In this document: positions 8,907 through 17,293 of the stretch, piece by piece
Numbering within the stretch: position 1 is the stretch's first letter
Layout of the letters: every line of letters starts with the position of its first letter
Assembly: GCA_031401675.1 (NCBI GenBank)
Contig: JANNRR010000152.1
Coordinates: 1-43,304, forward strand
DNA: 43,304 nt
Reading direction: 5' to 3'
DNA from: JANNRR01 sp031401675
GTDB lineage: Bacteria; Pseudomonadota; Alphaproteobacteria; Rhodobacterales; Rhodobacteraceae
Program-made: the position numbers and the translations under genes
Notes under the pieces: model-generated
Told to the model about the DNA's origin: nothing
Database searches by the model: none
The model's input: only the letters and a program-made list of their open reading frames with translations

Positions 8907-8955
8907 GACCGCGCCGCCCGCCCGTGCAGCATGGGCAGGCTGCAAGGGGCCCCGA

Positions 8956-9867
8956 GTGACGCCAGACACCTCATCGATCGACGCCGTGCAGGCCATGCTG
9001 GCCGGGCAGGCCTATGTCTGTGCCCGGCCGCTGGCTACCGTGGTGTTCCTGGCGCTGCGCCTCGGTCGCCCGCTGTTTCTGGAGGGTGAGGCCGGGGTCG
9101 GCAAGACCGAACTGGCCAAGGCCATTGCCAGCGGTCTGGGCCGCCGCCTGATCCGCCTGCAATGCTATGAGGGGCTGGACGCGGCCAGCGCCGTCTATGA
9201 ATGGAACTTCGCCGCCCAGATGATCACGATTCGCAGCGCCGAGGCGGCGGGCGGGGCGGACCGTGCCCTGTTGAAGGCCGAGCTGTTCACCGAGGACTAT
9301 CTGATCGCCCGGCCGCTGTTGCAGGCGATGCAGCCGCAACCCGGCGGCGCGCCTGTGCTGCTGATCGACGAGGTTGACCGCACCGACGAGCCGTTCGAGG
9401 CGTTCCTGCTGGAAGCGCTGTCGGATTTTCAGGTGACGATCCCGGAGCTTGGCACCATTCGTGCGCCGCAACCCCCCATCGTGATCGTGACCAGCAACCG
9501 GACGCGCGAGGTGCATGACGCGCTGAAGCGGCGCTGCCTCTATCACTGGCTGGACTATCCCGGCTTTGACCGCGAGATCGAGATCCTGCAGGCCCGTGCC
9601 CCGGAAGCCTCGGCAACGCTCAGCCGCGAGGTGGTGGCCTTTGTCCAGCGCCTGCGCGGCGAGGATCTGTTCAAACGGCCGGGGGTCGCCGAAACCATTG
9701 ACTGGGCGAAATGCCTCTTGGCGCTCGATGCCATCAGCCTCAGCCCGGCGCTGATCGCCGACACGCTCGGGGCTATCCTGAAGTATCAGGACGATATCCA
9801 GAAACTGCAGGGATCAGAGGCCAAGCGCCTGCTGGACGAGGTCCGCCGGGAACTGGCCGCGTCATGA
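8956..9867 (+). CDS. coxD: CoxD, MoxR-type AAA+ ATPase
   Basis: A 303-residue cytoplasmic ATPase. Walker A is GEAGVGKT at 44-51; Walker B is VLLIDEVDR; SNRTREVHDALKRRC carries the sensor and arginine-finger region. MoxR proteins work with VWA-domain partners as metal-cofactor or complex-assembly chaperones; CoxD/CoxE help mature the active site of molybdenum CO dehydrogenases. The GTG at 8956 was chosen because AGGGG lies a few bases upstream and the family similarity begins just after it. coxE follows 85 bases later, after a hairpin repeat. The coxSLM genes are 12 kb away in the same orientation. Confidence 0.88.
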   Translation: MTPDTSSIDAVQAMLAGQAYVCARPLATVVFLALRLGRPLFLEGEAGVGKTELAKAIASGLGRRLIRLQCYEGLDAASAVYEWNFAAQMITIRSAEAAGGADRALLKAELFTEDYLIARPLLQAMQPQPGGAPVLLIDEVDRTDEPFEAFLLEALSDFQVTIPELGTIRAPQPPIVIVTSNRTREVHDALKRRCLYHWLDYPGFDREIEILQARAPEASATLSREVVAFVQRLRGEDLFKRPGVAETIDWAKCLLALDAISLSPALIADTLGAILKYQDDIQKLQGSEAKRLLDEVRRELAAS

Positions 9868-9901
9868 CCCGGCACCGGGTATGCCGGATTCTTTGTTCCC
9901 C

Positions 9902-9937
9902 AAGTATCCCGGGGGTCCGGGGGCAGCGCCCCCGGCC
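9902..9937. repeat. Dispersed GC-rich hairpin repeat, copy 1
   Basis: Stem CCGGGGGC / GCCCCCGG (9917-9924 and 9928-9935) with a 3-base loop, next to AAGTATCCCGGGGGT. A 23-base core (9902-9924) recurs in reverse orientation, identical, at 43168-43190. It lies between coxD and coxE, where it may act as an attenuator or mRNA stabiliser. It looks like a REP-type intergenic repeat. Confidence 0.75.
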
Positions 9938-9952
9938 TTGCCGCTAAAGAGT

Positions 9953-11242
9953 ATGGTCCTGTTTCCCCCTCTGCCGGTTCCCGTGGATGGCAAGCTGGTG
10001 CACAACATCACTTGGTTCGCCCGGGCCCTGCGCAAGGCCGGTCTGCCGGTCGGGCCGGGGCGGGTGGTCGAGGCGGTCTGGGCGGTGGCAGCGGTTGGCT
10101 TTACCGGACGCGCCGATTTCTACTGGGCGCTGCATGCCTCGTTGGTGTCGCGCCCCGAGGATGGGGTGGTCTTTGCCCAGCTGTTCCGGCTGTTCTGGCG
10201 CGACCCGCAGTTTCTGGAACACATGATGAGCCTGATGCTGCCCTCGCTGCGCGGGGTGGCAGCGGACCGTCTGTCCCGCCCGGCGGAAAGGCGCGCGGCC
10301 GAGGCGCTGCTGGACGGGGTCGAGCGTCCCGGGCCGGATGCCGCCGACCGGCCGGACGACGGCACCAGGATCGAGGTGGATGCCTCTGCCACCGCCTCGG
10401 CCGAGGAGCGGCTGCGGCAGCTGGATTTCGAGCAGATGTCGGTGGCCGACATGGCGGCCGCCCGGCGGATGCTGGCCCGGCTGCGGTTGCCGGTGCGCCC
10501 GCTGGTCACGCGCCGCACCACTGCCGACCCGCGCGGACAGCGGCCGGACTGGGCGGCGACGATGCGGGCGAGCGTGCGTCAGGGTGGCGAGATCGCCGCG
10601 ATCCGGCGGCAGGCGGCAACGCAACGCTGGCCCAATCTGGTGGCGCTGTGCGATATCTCGGGGTCGATGTCGCACTATTCGCGGGTGGTGCTGCAATTCC
10701 TGCATGCGGTGGCCAATCAGCGCGGGGCCAATCAGCGCGGGGCCGGTCGCCGGATGGGGGGCTGGGCGCGGGTCCACGGCTTCACCTTTGGCACGCGGCT
10801 GACCAACATCACCCGGCATCTTCGCGGTCGCGATGTCGATGCGGCACTGGCGGCCGCCGGGGCCGAGGCGCAGGACTGGGACGGCGGGACCAGGATCGGC
10901 GATTGCCTGCACGAATTCAACCGGGACTGGTCGCGGCGGGTTCTGGGGCAGGGCGCGGTCGTGCTCTTGATCACCGACGGGCTGGAGCGGGGCGACCCCG
11001 AGGTGTTGTCGCGCGAGATGCAGCGGCTGCAGCTGTCGGCCCGGCGGCTGATCTGGATCAATCCCCTGCTGCGGTGGGACGGGTTCGCCCCGCGCTCTGC
11101 CGGGATTCGCGCGATGTTGCCGCATGTCGACTGCTTTCGCGCCGGTCACAACATTGCGGCGCTGGAGGCGCTGGCTCTGGCCATTTCCGAAGCCGGGGAT
11201 TCGGGTGAAAAGACGCGGCTGTTGCGGGCGATGGAACGGTGA
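9953..11242 (+). CDS. coxE: CoxE, VWA-domain CO dehydrogenase maturation protein
   Basis: A 429-residue protein of the CoxE-like VWA family, partner of the MoxR ATPase encoded just upstream. The metal-ion-dependent adhesion site is LCDISGSMSHYS, with DGGTRIGDCL and LITDGLERGDP as later VWA blocks. ATG at 9953 was chosen over the frame's first Met because AAAGAG precedes it and the hairpin repeat would otherwise be translated. A 15-bp tandem duplication (10715-10744) inserts an extra NQRGA after the first VWA helix. CoxD/CoxE pairs assist sulfuration or metal insertion in form I CODH; that this holds for the form II enzyme here is inferred. Confidence 0.85.
   Translation: MVLFPPLPVPVDGKLVHNITWFARALRKAGLPVGPGRVVEAVWAVAAVGFTGRADFYWALHASLVSRPEDGVVFAQLFRLFWRDPQFLEHMMSLMLPSLRGVAADRLSRPAERRAAEALLDGVERPGPDAADRPDDGTRIEVDASATASAEERLRQLDFEQMSVADMAAARRMLARLRLPVRPLVTRRTTADPRGQRPDWAATMRASVRQGGEIAAIRRQAATQRWPNLVALCDISGSMSHYSRVVLQFLHAVANQRGANQRGAGRRMGGWARVHGFTFGTRLTNITRHLRGRDVDAALAAAGAEAQDWDGGTRIGDCLHEFNRDWSRRVLGQGAVVLLITDGLERGDPEVLSREMQRLQLSARRLIWINPLLRWDGFAPRSAGIRAMLPHVDCFRAGHNIAALEALALAISEAGDSGEKTRLLRAMER
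10715..10744. repeat. 15-bp exact tandem duplication inside coxE
   Basis: AATCAGCGCGGGGCC occurs twice in a row and stays in frame, giving NQRGANQRGA. It is probably a recent slippage event and should be length-variable between strains. Confidence 0.9.
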
Positions 11243-11393
11243 ACCCGCCACCGCAGACATCCCCGGCCCATTTCCGCCGATTCCTATCACGCATTAGTGC
11301 GAGGCCGTGACGCCAGCCCTATGAAGCCTTACGACCGGCGTAGCTATGTATGGCAGCCGCTCCCCAAGGGGCCGCCGGGTATCAGGAGTGACC

Positions 11394-13478
11394 ATGCCGC
11401 GTTCGATTGCCAGGACCACCACGATTCTGACTCTTTCCTTGTCACTGCTGCAACCGGTTCAGGGCTTTGCCCAGACCGAGGGCGAGCCGTTGCCGCTGTG
11501 TGCCGATGGCACCGTGCAACCCTGCCCGGAAGGCATGGGCCTGATGCAGCCGGCCACGGAAGAGGAGATCGCAGCCGCCGCCGCGGAAGCCGCCGCTGCC
11601 GAAGCCGCCGCCGTGGAAGCCGCCGCCGCTGAGGCCGCTGCAGCCGAAGCTGCCGCTGCCGAAGCCGCCGCTGCCGAAGCTGCCGCCGCGGAAGCCGCCG
11701 CTGCCGAAGCCGCCGCCGTGGAAGCCGCCGCCGCTGAGGCCGCCGCAGCCGAAGCCGCCGGCGAAGCTGCCGCCGCCGAAACTGCCGCCGCCGAAGCTGC
11801 CGCCGCTGAGGCCGCCGCAGCCGAGGCCGCCGCCGCCGAAGCTGCCGCCGCCGAGGTTGCCGCAGCTGCTGCCGCTGAAATCGCGGCTGCTGAAGCTGCT
11901 GCTGCTGCCGCCAAGGCGGCGGCTGATGCAGCCACTGCTGCCGAGGCTGCCGCTGCTGAAGCTGCCGCCGCTGAAGCCGCCATTGCCGACGCTGCTGCCG
12001 CCGCTGCTGCAGTCGAAGCCACTGCCGCTGAAGCCGCCGCCGCCGAGGCTGCCGCCGCCGAAGCCGCTGCTGTTGAAGCCGCCGAAGCCGGCGCTGCTGA
12101 AGCTGCCGCCGCCGAAACCGCCGCCGCCGAGGCCGCCGCTGTCGAGGCTGCCGCCACGGCGGCCGCCGAAGTCGCTGCTACCGAAGCTGCCACCGCTGAG
12201 GCCGCCGCAGTTGAGGCCGCCGCAGTTGAGGCCGCTGCCATTGAGGCCGCTGCCGTTGAGGCCGCTGCTGCTGCAGCGGCAGCGGCGGCGGCTGCGATCG
12301 AGGAGCCGGTTGTGCCGGATACCGAGGTTGGAGGCGAAGTTCCCTCGGGTGAGACCACCATCGAGGATCTCGCCGCCGACCCCGCGCCGACGCCAGAGGC
12401 GGCGTTGCCGCCGGTAGACGTGCCGCTGCCCGAGGCGCTGGCCGGGGTGATCGCCGAAGCGACCGGCGGTGCGGTGGAAGATGCCGGGGCCGAGGCCGCT
12501 GTGGTCACGACGGTGACCGAGGCCGACACCCGCTCGTCCGCCGAGGAGTTTGCAACAGCGGTGTCCGCCGCCCCGGCACCGAAAAAAGACCGACTGACCG
12601 ATCTGGAAAAGGTCGGGTTGCTGGTGCTTGGCGCCGTGGTCGTGGGCGCGATCATCAACAACAACCGGGTCGTGGCCAATACCGGCGACCGGGTCGTGGT
12701 GCAGCGCGACGACGGGCAATATGTGGTGTTGAAGGATGACGATACCCTGATCCGCCAACCCGGATCGACGGTCCGCACCCAGACGTTCAAGGACGGCTCG
12801 ACCTTGACCACGGTCGAACGGCTGGACGGCACCCAGATCATCACGATCCGCGACGCCGAAGGCCGGGTGCTGCGGCGGGCCCTGGTCAACCGCGACGGCA
12901 CCCAGACGCTGTTGATCGACGATACCCGCCCGGTGCGGCAGGTCGACGTGACACAACTGCCGCGCAACAACCGGCCCGTCATCGTGACGGATGAAACCGA
13001 CCGCGCGGCGCTGGCGGCGGCGCTGGCCGATCTGGACCTCACCGGCATCGACCGCCGGTTCAGTCTGCGCCAGATCCGCGAGGTGCGAGAGGTTCGCGAA
13101 CTGGCCCCGCAGATCGATCTGAACGCCATCACCTTCGCCACCGGTTCTGCGGCGGTGAAACCGGATCAGGCCGCCAAGCTGGCCGAGCTTGGCCGGGCGC
13201 TGTCGGCGCTGATCGAGGACAATCCGGGCGAGGTGTTCCTGATCGAGGGCCATACCGATGCCACCGGTTCGGCGGCATTCAATCTGGCGCTGTCGGACCG
13301 GCGTGCCGAATCGGTGGCGCTGGTTCTGACCGAGTATTTCGGGGTGCCGCCGGAGAATCTGGTGGTTCAGGGCTATGGCGAGTCGTTCCTGCGGATACGC
13401 ACGCTGGAAAACGAGCAGCTGAACCGCCGGGTTGCGGTGCGCCGGATCACGGAATTGTTGCAGACGGCGTCACGTTAG
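11394..13478 (+). CDS. OmpA-family protein with a very long Ala/Glu repeat rod
   Basis: A 694-residue exported protein. ATG at 11394 follows AGGAG and gives a signal peptide (residues 1-26, ending GFA). Residues 59-302 are almost only EAAA/EAAV-type repeats, expected to form one long acidic alpha-helix. A hydrophobic stretch, VGLLVLGAVVVGAII, lies near 406-420 and could be a membrane anchor or glycine-zipper. A beta-rich middle follows. The C-terminus (about 578-694) is a clear OmpA/MotB peptidoglycan-binding domain: ITFATGSAAVKPDQ and EGHTDATGSAAFNLALSDRR. The protein probably bridges envelope and peptidoglycan. Alternative long frames across the repeats are artefacts of GC-rich codons. Confidence 0.85.
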   Translation: MPRSIARTTTILTLSLSLLQPVQGFAQTEGEPLPLCADGTVQPCPEGMGLMQPATEEEIAAAAAEAAAAEAAAVEAAAAEAAAAEAAAAEAAAAEAAAAEAAAAEAAAVEAAAAEAAAAEAAGEAAAAETAAAEAAAAEAAAAEAAAAEAAAAEVAAAAAAEIAAAEAAAAAAKAAADAATAAEAAAAEAAAAEAAIADAAAAAAAVEATAAEAAAAEAAAAEAAAVEAAEAGAAEAAAAETAAAEAAAVEAAATAAAEVAATEAATAEAAAVEAAAVEAAAIEAAAVEAAAAAAAAAAAAIEEPVVPDTEVGGEVPSGETTIEDLAADPAPTPEAALPPVDVPLPEALAGVIAEATGGAVEDAGAEAAVVTTVTEADTRSSAEEFATAVSAAPAPKKDRLTDLEKVGLLVLGAVVVGAIINNNRVVANTGDRVVVQRDDGQYVVLKDDDTLIRQPGSTVRTQTFKDGSTLTTVERLDGTQIITIRDAEGRVLRRALVNRDGTQTLLIDDTRPVRQVDVTQLPRNNRPVIVTDETDRAALAAALADLDLTGIDRRFSLRQIREVREVRELAPQIDLNAITFATGSAAVKPDQAAKLAELGRALSALIEDNPGEVFLIEGHTDATGSAAFNLALSDRRAESVALVLTEYFGVPPENLVVQGYGESFLRIRTLENEQLNRRVAVRRITELLQTASR
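11568..12300 (+). repeat. Degenerate GCC/GAA-rich coding repeat
   Basis: Reiterated 12-15 bp units of the kind GCCGCCGAAGCC make up about 730 bases. Longer blocks recur (for example around 11584-11640 and 11690-11750), which points to expansion by slippage or unequal crossover. It is within the OmpA-family gene. Confidence 0.85.
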
Positions 13479-13505
13479 GGGCAGGGGCGTCGGCGCCGTA
13501 ACCGG

Positions 13506-14162
13506 TCACGACGGGCAGCCTCCAGTTGACTGCGCGTCGCCCAGTTGCTGCTGGACGATGCGTGTCAGCATCGTCTGCAGCCGCCGCCAGCCCGGCTCGT
13601 CGAGGGTCAGGCCGGAGAAGCGGCCCATGCTCGCTTCGGCCATCGCCAGATGCTGGACAGCCGCGACCAAAAGCGCGATCAGGGCCGGGGCGTCGACACC
13701 CGGCGGCGGGCGCAGCGTGCCGCGCCGCGCCTTGACCCAGGCGGTCAGGGCGACTGAGCGGGCCCTGGCAAGCGGTTGCACCAGCGGCGACGGGTCGATG
13801 ACTTCCCAGGCGGCGATCTGGCGGATCAGCGGGTCGTGGCGCAGGGCATCGGCCAGACGCAGCAGCATCGAAGCGACCAGATCGGCGTAGCTTGCCGGCG
13901 CGGTTTCGGGATCAAGGGCGCTGCCGATCCAGTCGGCCAGATCGGCGCCGACCGCAGCCATCAACCCGTCCAGCCCGCCGAAATAGCGGTAGATCAGTTG
14001 CTTGTCGCAGCCCGCCCGGCGGGCAATGGCGTTGATGCCCAGACCCTGAAAGCCGCTTTCCGCCAACAGATCGCGGGCGGCGCGGCGCAGGGCGCCTTCG
14101 GTCTCACCGCGGTTGCGCGGGCGCGACGACGGGTCGGGAGGCGCTGCGGTCAGGTCGGTCAT
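13506..14162 (-). CDS. TetR/AcrR-family repressor
   Basis: A 218-residue regulator. The N-terminal helix-turn-helix is typical: AARDLLAESGFQGLGINAIARRAGCDKQLIYRYFGGLDGLM. The rest is a helical ligand domain with no recognisable ligand signature. ATG at 14162 was preferred to Met codons 5 and 19 residues upstream because family similarity starts shortly after it and the longer forms run into the operator. It is divergent from the DUF4386 membrane gene at 14267, with two palindromes in the 104-base gap, so it very likely represses that gene and itself. Confidence 0.9.
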   Translation of the reverse strand: MTDLTAAPPDPSSRPRNRGETEGALRRAARDLLAESGFQGLGINAIARRAGCDKQLIYRYFGGLDGLMAAVGADLADWIGSALDPETAPASYADLVASMLLRLADALRHDPLIRQIAAWEVIDPSPLVQPLARARSVALTAWVKARRGTLRPPPGVDAPALIALLVAAVQHLAMAEASMGRFSGLTLDEPGWRRLQTMLTRIVQQQLGDAQSTGGCPS

Positions 14163-14210
14163 GGCGGTTTGTGGCATTCTTTGCCGCGGGCAGCAAGCTG
14201 GGCTTGCCAA

Positions 14211-14252
14211 TGTCACCATCTGGTGATATCAGATTGTCACCAACAAGTGACA
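14211..14252. promoter_or_regulatory. Two likely TetR operators
   Basis: Site 1 is TCACCA-TC-TGGTGA (14213-14226), a perfect palindrome. Site 2 is TGTCAC-CAACAA-GTGACA (14235-14252). Both begin with TGTCACCA, at 14211 and 14235. They sit between the divergent TetR and DUF4386 genes, and site 2 ends 14 bases before the DUF4386 start, where binding would block transcription. Confidence 0.7.
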
Positions 14253-14266
14253 TAGAGGAATCAGTC

Positions 14267-15043
14267 ATGAAAACGACGGCGCGTACGACGATGATTGTCG
14301 GGGGATCAGCGGTGGTCCTGGCCATTGCGTTTAACATCCCCTTTGCGGTTCTGGCCGCGACATTCGACTATCCGGGCATTCTGCGCCGTCCGGCAGCCGA
14401 AGTCCTGGCGGCATTTTCGGCGGGCGGGACCGGTCTGATCCTGACCTGGTACAGCTTCATGCTGTGCGCCCTGGCGCTGGTCGCCTTTGCCCCGGCCCTG
14501 GCGCTGGCGGACGACGGACTGGTGCGGGCCCCCGGCCTGACGCTGGCGGCGGCGCTGACCGGCGCGCTGGCGGGGCTGGCGCAGGCGGTCGGTCTGGCGC
14601 GGTGGGTGTTCGCGGTTCCGGCGCTGGCCACGGCCTTTGCCGATCCCGCCACCGACGCGGCGCACCGCGCGGCGATAGAAGTGACGTTCCAGATGCTGAA
14701 CCTGTGGGGCGGTGTTGCGATCGGCGAACACCTTGGTCAGGCGCTGACCGCGCTTTGGATCGGGCTTGCCGTTGCGGCACGGGTTGGCCAGGCCGGCTGG
14801 CTGAACCGGTTGGCAGTGTGGGCGGGTGGTGTCGCGGTTGCAGGCATCCTGTTCGGGCTGGGCGAAGGGCTGGCGTTGGCCCTCGATGTGCCGGGCGATA
14901 TCTTCTCGTTCGGGACGATTGCCGGGTATATGGCGATGACGGTCTGGTTGATCCTGACCGGCTTCGGTCTGGTGATGCGCGGCGTTGACCGTGAGGCCGG
15001 GGCTGGTGTCGGGGCTGGCGTTGCGCCGGTTCAGGCGGCATAA
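14267..15043 (+). CDS. DUF4386-like polytopic membrane protein
   Basis: A 258-residue inner-membrane protein with about six to seven hydrophobic segments. The loop after the first segment, FDYPGILRRPAAEVLAAF, followed by GLILTWYSFML, resembles the DUF4386 family, whose function is unknown. ATG at 14267 follows GAGGA at a good distance. Transcription is probably controlled by the divergent TetR through the two palindromes upstream. The stop is 7 bases before xdhC, so the molybdenum-cofactor genes may fall under the same control. Confidence 0.75.
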   Translation: MKTTARTTMIVGGSAVVLAIAFNIPFAVLAATFDYPGILRRPAAEVLAAFSAGGTGLILTWYSFMLCALALVAFAPALALADDGLVRAPGLTLAAALTGALAGLAQAVGLARWVFAVPALATAFADPATDAAHRAAIEVTFQMLNLWGGVAIGEHLGQALTALWIGLAVAARVGQAGWLNRLAVWAGGVAVAGILFGLGEGLALALDVPGDIFSFGTIAGYMAMTVWLILTGFGLVMRGVDREAGAGVGAGVAPVQAA

Positions 15044-15050
15044 TCAGCGG

Positions 15051-16040
15051 ATGACCGACCACCCGCTGCAGCACGATCAGATCCCCGAGGCCGCTCTGGC
15101 CTGGCACCGCGCCGGGCAGGGAGCGGCCCTGGCCACCGTGGTCGAGACCTGGGGGTCGGCACCACGGCAGGCGGGCAGCCAGCTGGCGGTGTCGGGGTCC
15201 GGCGAGATGATGGGGTCGGTATCGGGCGGTTGCGTCGAAGGTGCGGTGGTCGGCGAGGCGCTGGAGGCGCTGGCCGACGGCAAGCCCCGGCTTCTGACCT
15301 ACGGCGTTACCGACGAGACGGCGTTTGCCGTCGGGCTGGCCTGTGGCGGCCGCATTCAGGTGCTGATTGACCCGGTCGGGCCGGTCCTGACCGAGGGATT
15401 GTTGCAGGCGCTGGTCGCGGCGCGGGCCGAACGCCGGTCGGTGGCGATGCTGGCGAATGTGGCGACTGGCGAACGGGTGATGGGTGAAAGCGACGGGGCC
15501 TTGAGTGTGCCGGTTGCCGAGCGGATGCGGGCCGACAAGTCCGGGATGGAGGGCGACTGGTTTGTTGCCGTTCACAACGCGCCGTTGCGGCTGGTGGTGG
15601 TGGGGGCCGTGCATATCGCGCAGCCGCTGCTGCAGATGGCGCGGCTGGCGGGCTATGACGCGGTGCTGGTCGACCCGCGCGCGGCCTTTGGCGCAGCGGC
15701 GCGGTTCCCGGGCGAGGTCATTCTGGACGACTGGCCCGACGCGGCGCTGACCGGCTTTGGGCTGGACGGGCGGACGGCGGTTGTGACCCTGACGCACGAC
15801 CCCAAGCTGGATGATCCGGCGATCCGGGTGGCGCTGGCCTCGGATGTCTTCTACCTCGGCTGTCTCGGATCGAAACGCACCCATGCCGGGCGGGTCGAAC
15901 GGCTGACTGGGGCCGGGTTTGCCGCCGCCGACATCGCACGAATTCATGCGCCGGTCGGCCTGGATATCGGGGCCAAGACGCCGGCCGAGATTGCGGTGTC
16001 GATTCTGGCACAGATCACCCAGCGGCTCCGGCTCGGCTGA
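15051..16040 (+). CDS. xdhC: XdhC/CoxI-family molybdenum cofactor chaperone
   Basis: A 329-residue protein of the XdhC family. These proteins bind molybdenum cofactor, promote its sulfuration and insert it into xanthine-dehydrogenase-type enzymes. The N-terminal domain has GSAPRQAGSQLAV and SVSGGCVEGAV. The C-terminal Rossmann domain has LRLVVVGAVHIAQPL and LGCLGSKRTHAGR, with GLDIGAKTPAEIAVSILAQI closing the protein. ATG at 15051 was chosen because the 22-residue upstream extension overlaps the DUF4386 gene. The stop overlaps the next start (TGATG), so the two are translationally coupled. The likely client is the CoxSLM enzyme at 21247-25035. Confidence 0.92.
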   Translation: MTDHPLQHDQIPEAALAWHRAGQGAALATVVETWGSAPRQAGSQLAVSGSGEMMGSVSGGCVEGAVVGEALEALADGKPRLLTYGVTDETAFAVGLACGGRIQVLIDPVGPVLTEGLLQALVAARAERRSVAMLANVATGERVMGESDGALSVPVAERMRADKSGMEGDWFVAVHNAPLRLVVVGAVHIAQPLLQMARLAGYDAVLVDPRAAFGAAARFPGEVILDDWPDAALTGFGLDGRTAVVTLTHDPKLDDPAIRVALASDVFYLGCLGSKRTHAGRVERLTGAGFAAADIARIHAPVGLDIGAKTPAEIAVSILAQITQRLRLG

Positions 16041-17050
16041 TGCGGTTTGGTCCGGTGCCGCTGGATCAGGCCGAGGGGGCGATCCTGGCGCATTCGGAAA
16101 ACGTGGGCGGGCAGGTGATCCGCAAGGGGCACGTGCTGGACGCCGGTGATCTGGATCAGTTCCGCCGGGCGGGCGTCGCGGCTCTGGTGGTGGCGCGGCT
16201 GGAGCCGGGCGACGTGGCCGAGGATGCGGCGGCGGCGGCGCTGGCGGCGGCGATCGTGCCGGACGAAGCGGCGGCGGGGTTGCAGCGGACGCTGGCCCAT
16301 ACCGGGCGGGTCAATCTGAAGGCGACGGGGCCGGGGGTGCTGGTGCTGGATGTGGCGGCGGTGCAGGCGCTGAACCTGATCGACCCGGCGATCACGCTGG
16401 CGACGTTGCCGCCCTTTGCCCGGGTCAGCGCCGGGACCATGGTCGCGACCATCAAGATCATCAGCTATGCGGTGGCCGGACCGCTGCTGGACGCGGCGCG
16501 GCGGGTGGCGGCGGCGGCGATTCTGGGGGCGGTTCGGGTGGCGCCGGTGGTGGTGCGTTCGGCCGGGCTGTTGCTGACCGAGGTGCCGGGGCAGCGGGCG
16601 GTGCTGAACAGCAAGGGCCGCGAGGCGGTGGTCAAGCGGTTGCGGGCGCTGGGCATGGCGCTGGACGAGGTCAGGGTGGTGCCGCACGAGGTGGCGGCGA
16701 TGGCCGTCGCGCTGGCGGCGATGCCGGGCGGGGTCCTGCTGATCCTGACCGGGTCGGCGACGTCGGATCTGCATGACACCGGGCCCGAGGCGGTGCGGGC
16801 GGCGGGGGGGCAGGTGGCGCGGTTCGGGATGCCGGTCGATCCGGGCAACCTGTTGTTTCACGGGACGCTGGGCGGCAGGCCGGTGATCGGGCTGCCGGGA
16901 TGCGCCCGCTCGCCTGCCTTGAACGGGGCCGACTGGGTGCTGGAGCGGCTGGTCTGCGGGCTGGAGGTGACCGGCGCGGACGTGGCGGCGATGGGGGTTG
17001 GCGGGCTGCTGAAGGAGATCGCGGTCAGGGGGCAGCCAAGGGAGGGGTGA
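16040..17050 (+). CDS. Molybdopterin-binding (MoeA/MogA-like) protein
   Basis: A 336-residue protein ending in a MoCF_biosynth (MogA/MoeA/CinA-type) molybdopterin-binding domain: VLLILTGSATSDLHDTGPEAV followed by NLLFHGTLGGRPVIGLPGCARSP. The N-terminal part lacks a clear MoeA signature. Genes of this type usually follow xdhC in alphaproteobacterial molybdenum-hydroxylase loci, often with a MocA-type cytidylyltransferase, which is absent here. The start overlaps the xdhC stop. Role: handling of Mo-molybdopterin before its insertion; the exact step is not determined. Confidence 0.85.
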   Translation: MRFGPVPLDQAEGAILAHSENVGGQVIRKGHVLDAGDLDQFRRAGVAALVVARLEPGDVAEDAAAAALAAAIVPDEAAAGLQRTLAHTGRVNLKATGPGVLVLDVAAVQALNLIDPAITLATLPPFARVSAGTMVATIKIISYAVAGPLLDAARRVAAAAILGAVRVAPVVVRSAGLLLTEVPGQRAVLNSKGREAVVKRLRALGMALDEVRVVPHEVAAMAVALAAMPGGVLLILTGSATSDLHDTGPEAVRAAGGQVARFGMPVDPGNLLFHGTLGGRPVIGLPGCARSPALNGADWVLERLVCGLEVTGADVAAMGVGGLLKEIAVRGQPREG

Positions 17051-17110
17051 AGCGTCTCGCGCCGGGACAATTTTATATGTGTTTATTATCAAGTTGTTAG
17101 GGTGGTCGCG

Positions 17111-17125
17111 TTAACTCCATTTTAA
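17111..17125. promoter_or_regulatory. CtrA-like binding site
   Basis: TTAACTCCATTTTAA fits the CtrA consensus TTAA-N7-TTAA exactly. It lies in an AT-rich intergenic patch, the typical context. A downstream target could be the small frame at 17129 or the Hint protein at 17472. Confidence 0.4.
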
Positions 17126-17128
17126 GGA

Positions 17129-17293
17129 TTGAGCCGGCTTGGTGGCGAAAATCCCGGCTCGCTGCTGCTGCTGGCCGATTGCGATGGGCTGCTGCCGGAT
17201 GGGCGCGAAAGTCAGCGGGGAGGTGAATATCTGGAGCGGGATCGCGAGGGCGAGACTATGATTCCCGCCGAGGCATCCGGTGCCCCGGCCTGA
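17129..17293 (+). CDS. Possible small ORF or gene remnant
   Basis: A 54-residue frame from TTG, preceded by AAGGA but at too short a distance for a good ribosome site. The product begins MSRLGGENPGSLLLLADCDG and ends MIPAEASGAPA. Codon use has the high-GC third position of genes here. No family recognised; it could be the end of a decayed gene. Confidence 0.2.
   Translation: MSRLGGENPGSLLLLADCDGLLPDGRESQRGGEYLERDREGETMIPAEASGAPA

Noticed and set aside
11568..12300. CRISPR-like array
   Set aside because: The repeats are in-frame coding units without spacers; no cas genes are present.
11442..13253. Long leftward frames (603 and 560 residues) rich in Gly/Ser or Ala
   Set aside because: They mirror the EAAA-encoding repeats of the OmpA-family gene; no start signals or domains.
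14457..15947. 496-residue leftward frame
   Set aside because: Antisense to DUF4386 and xdhC; no domain.
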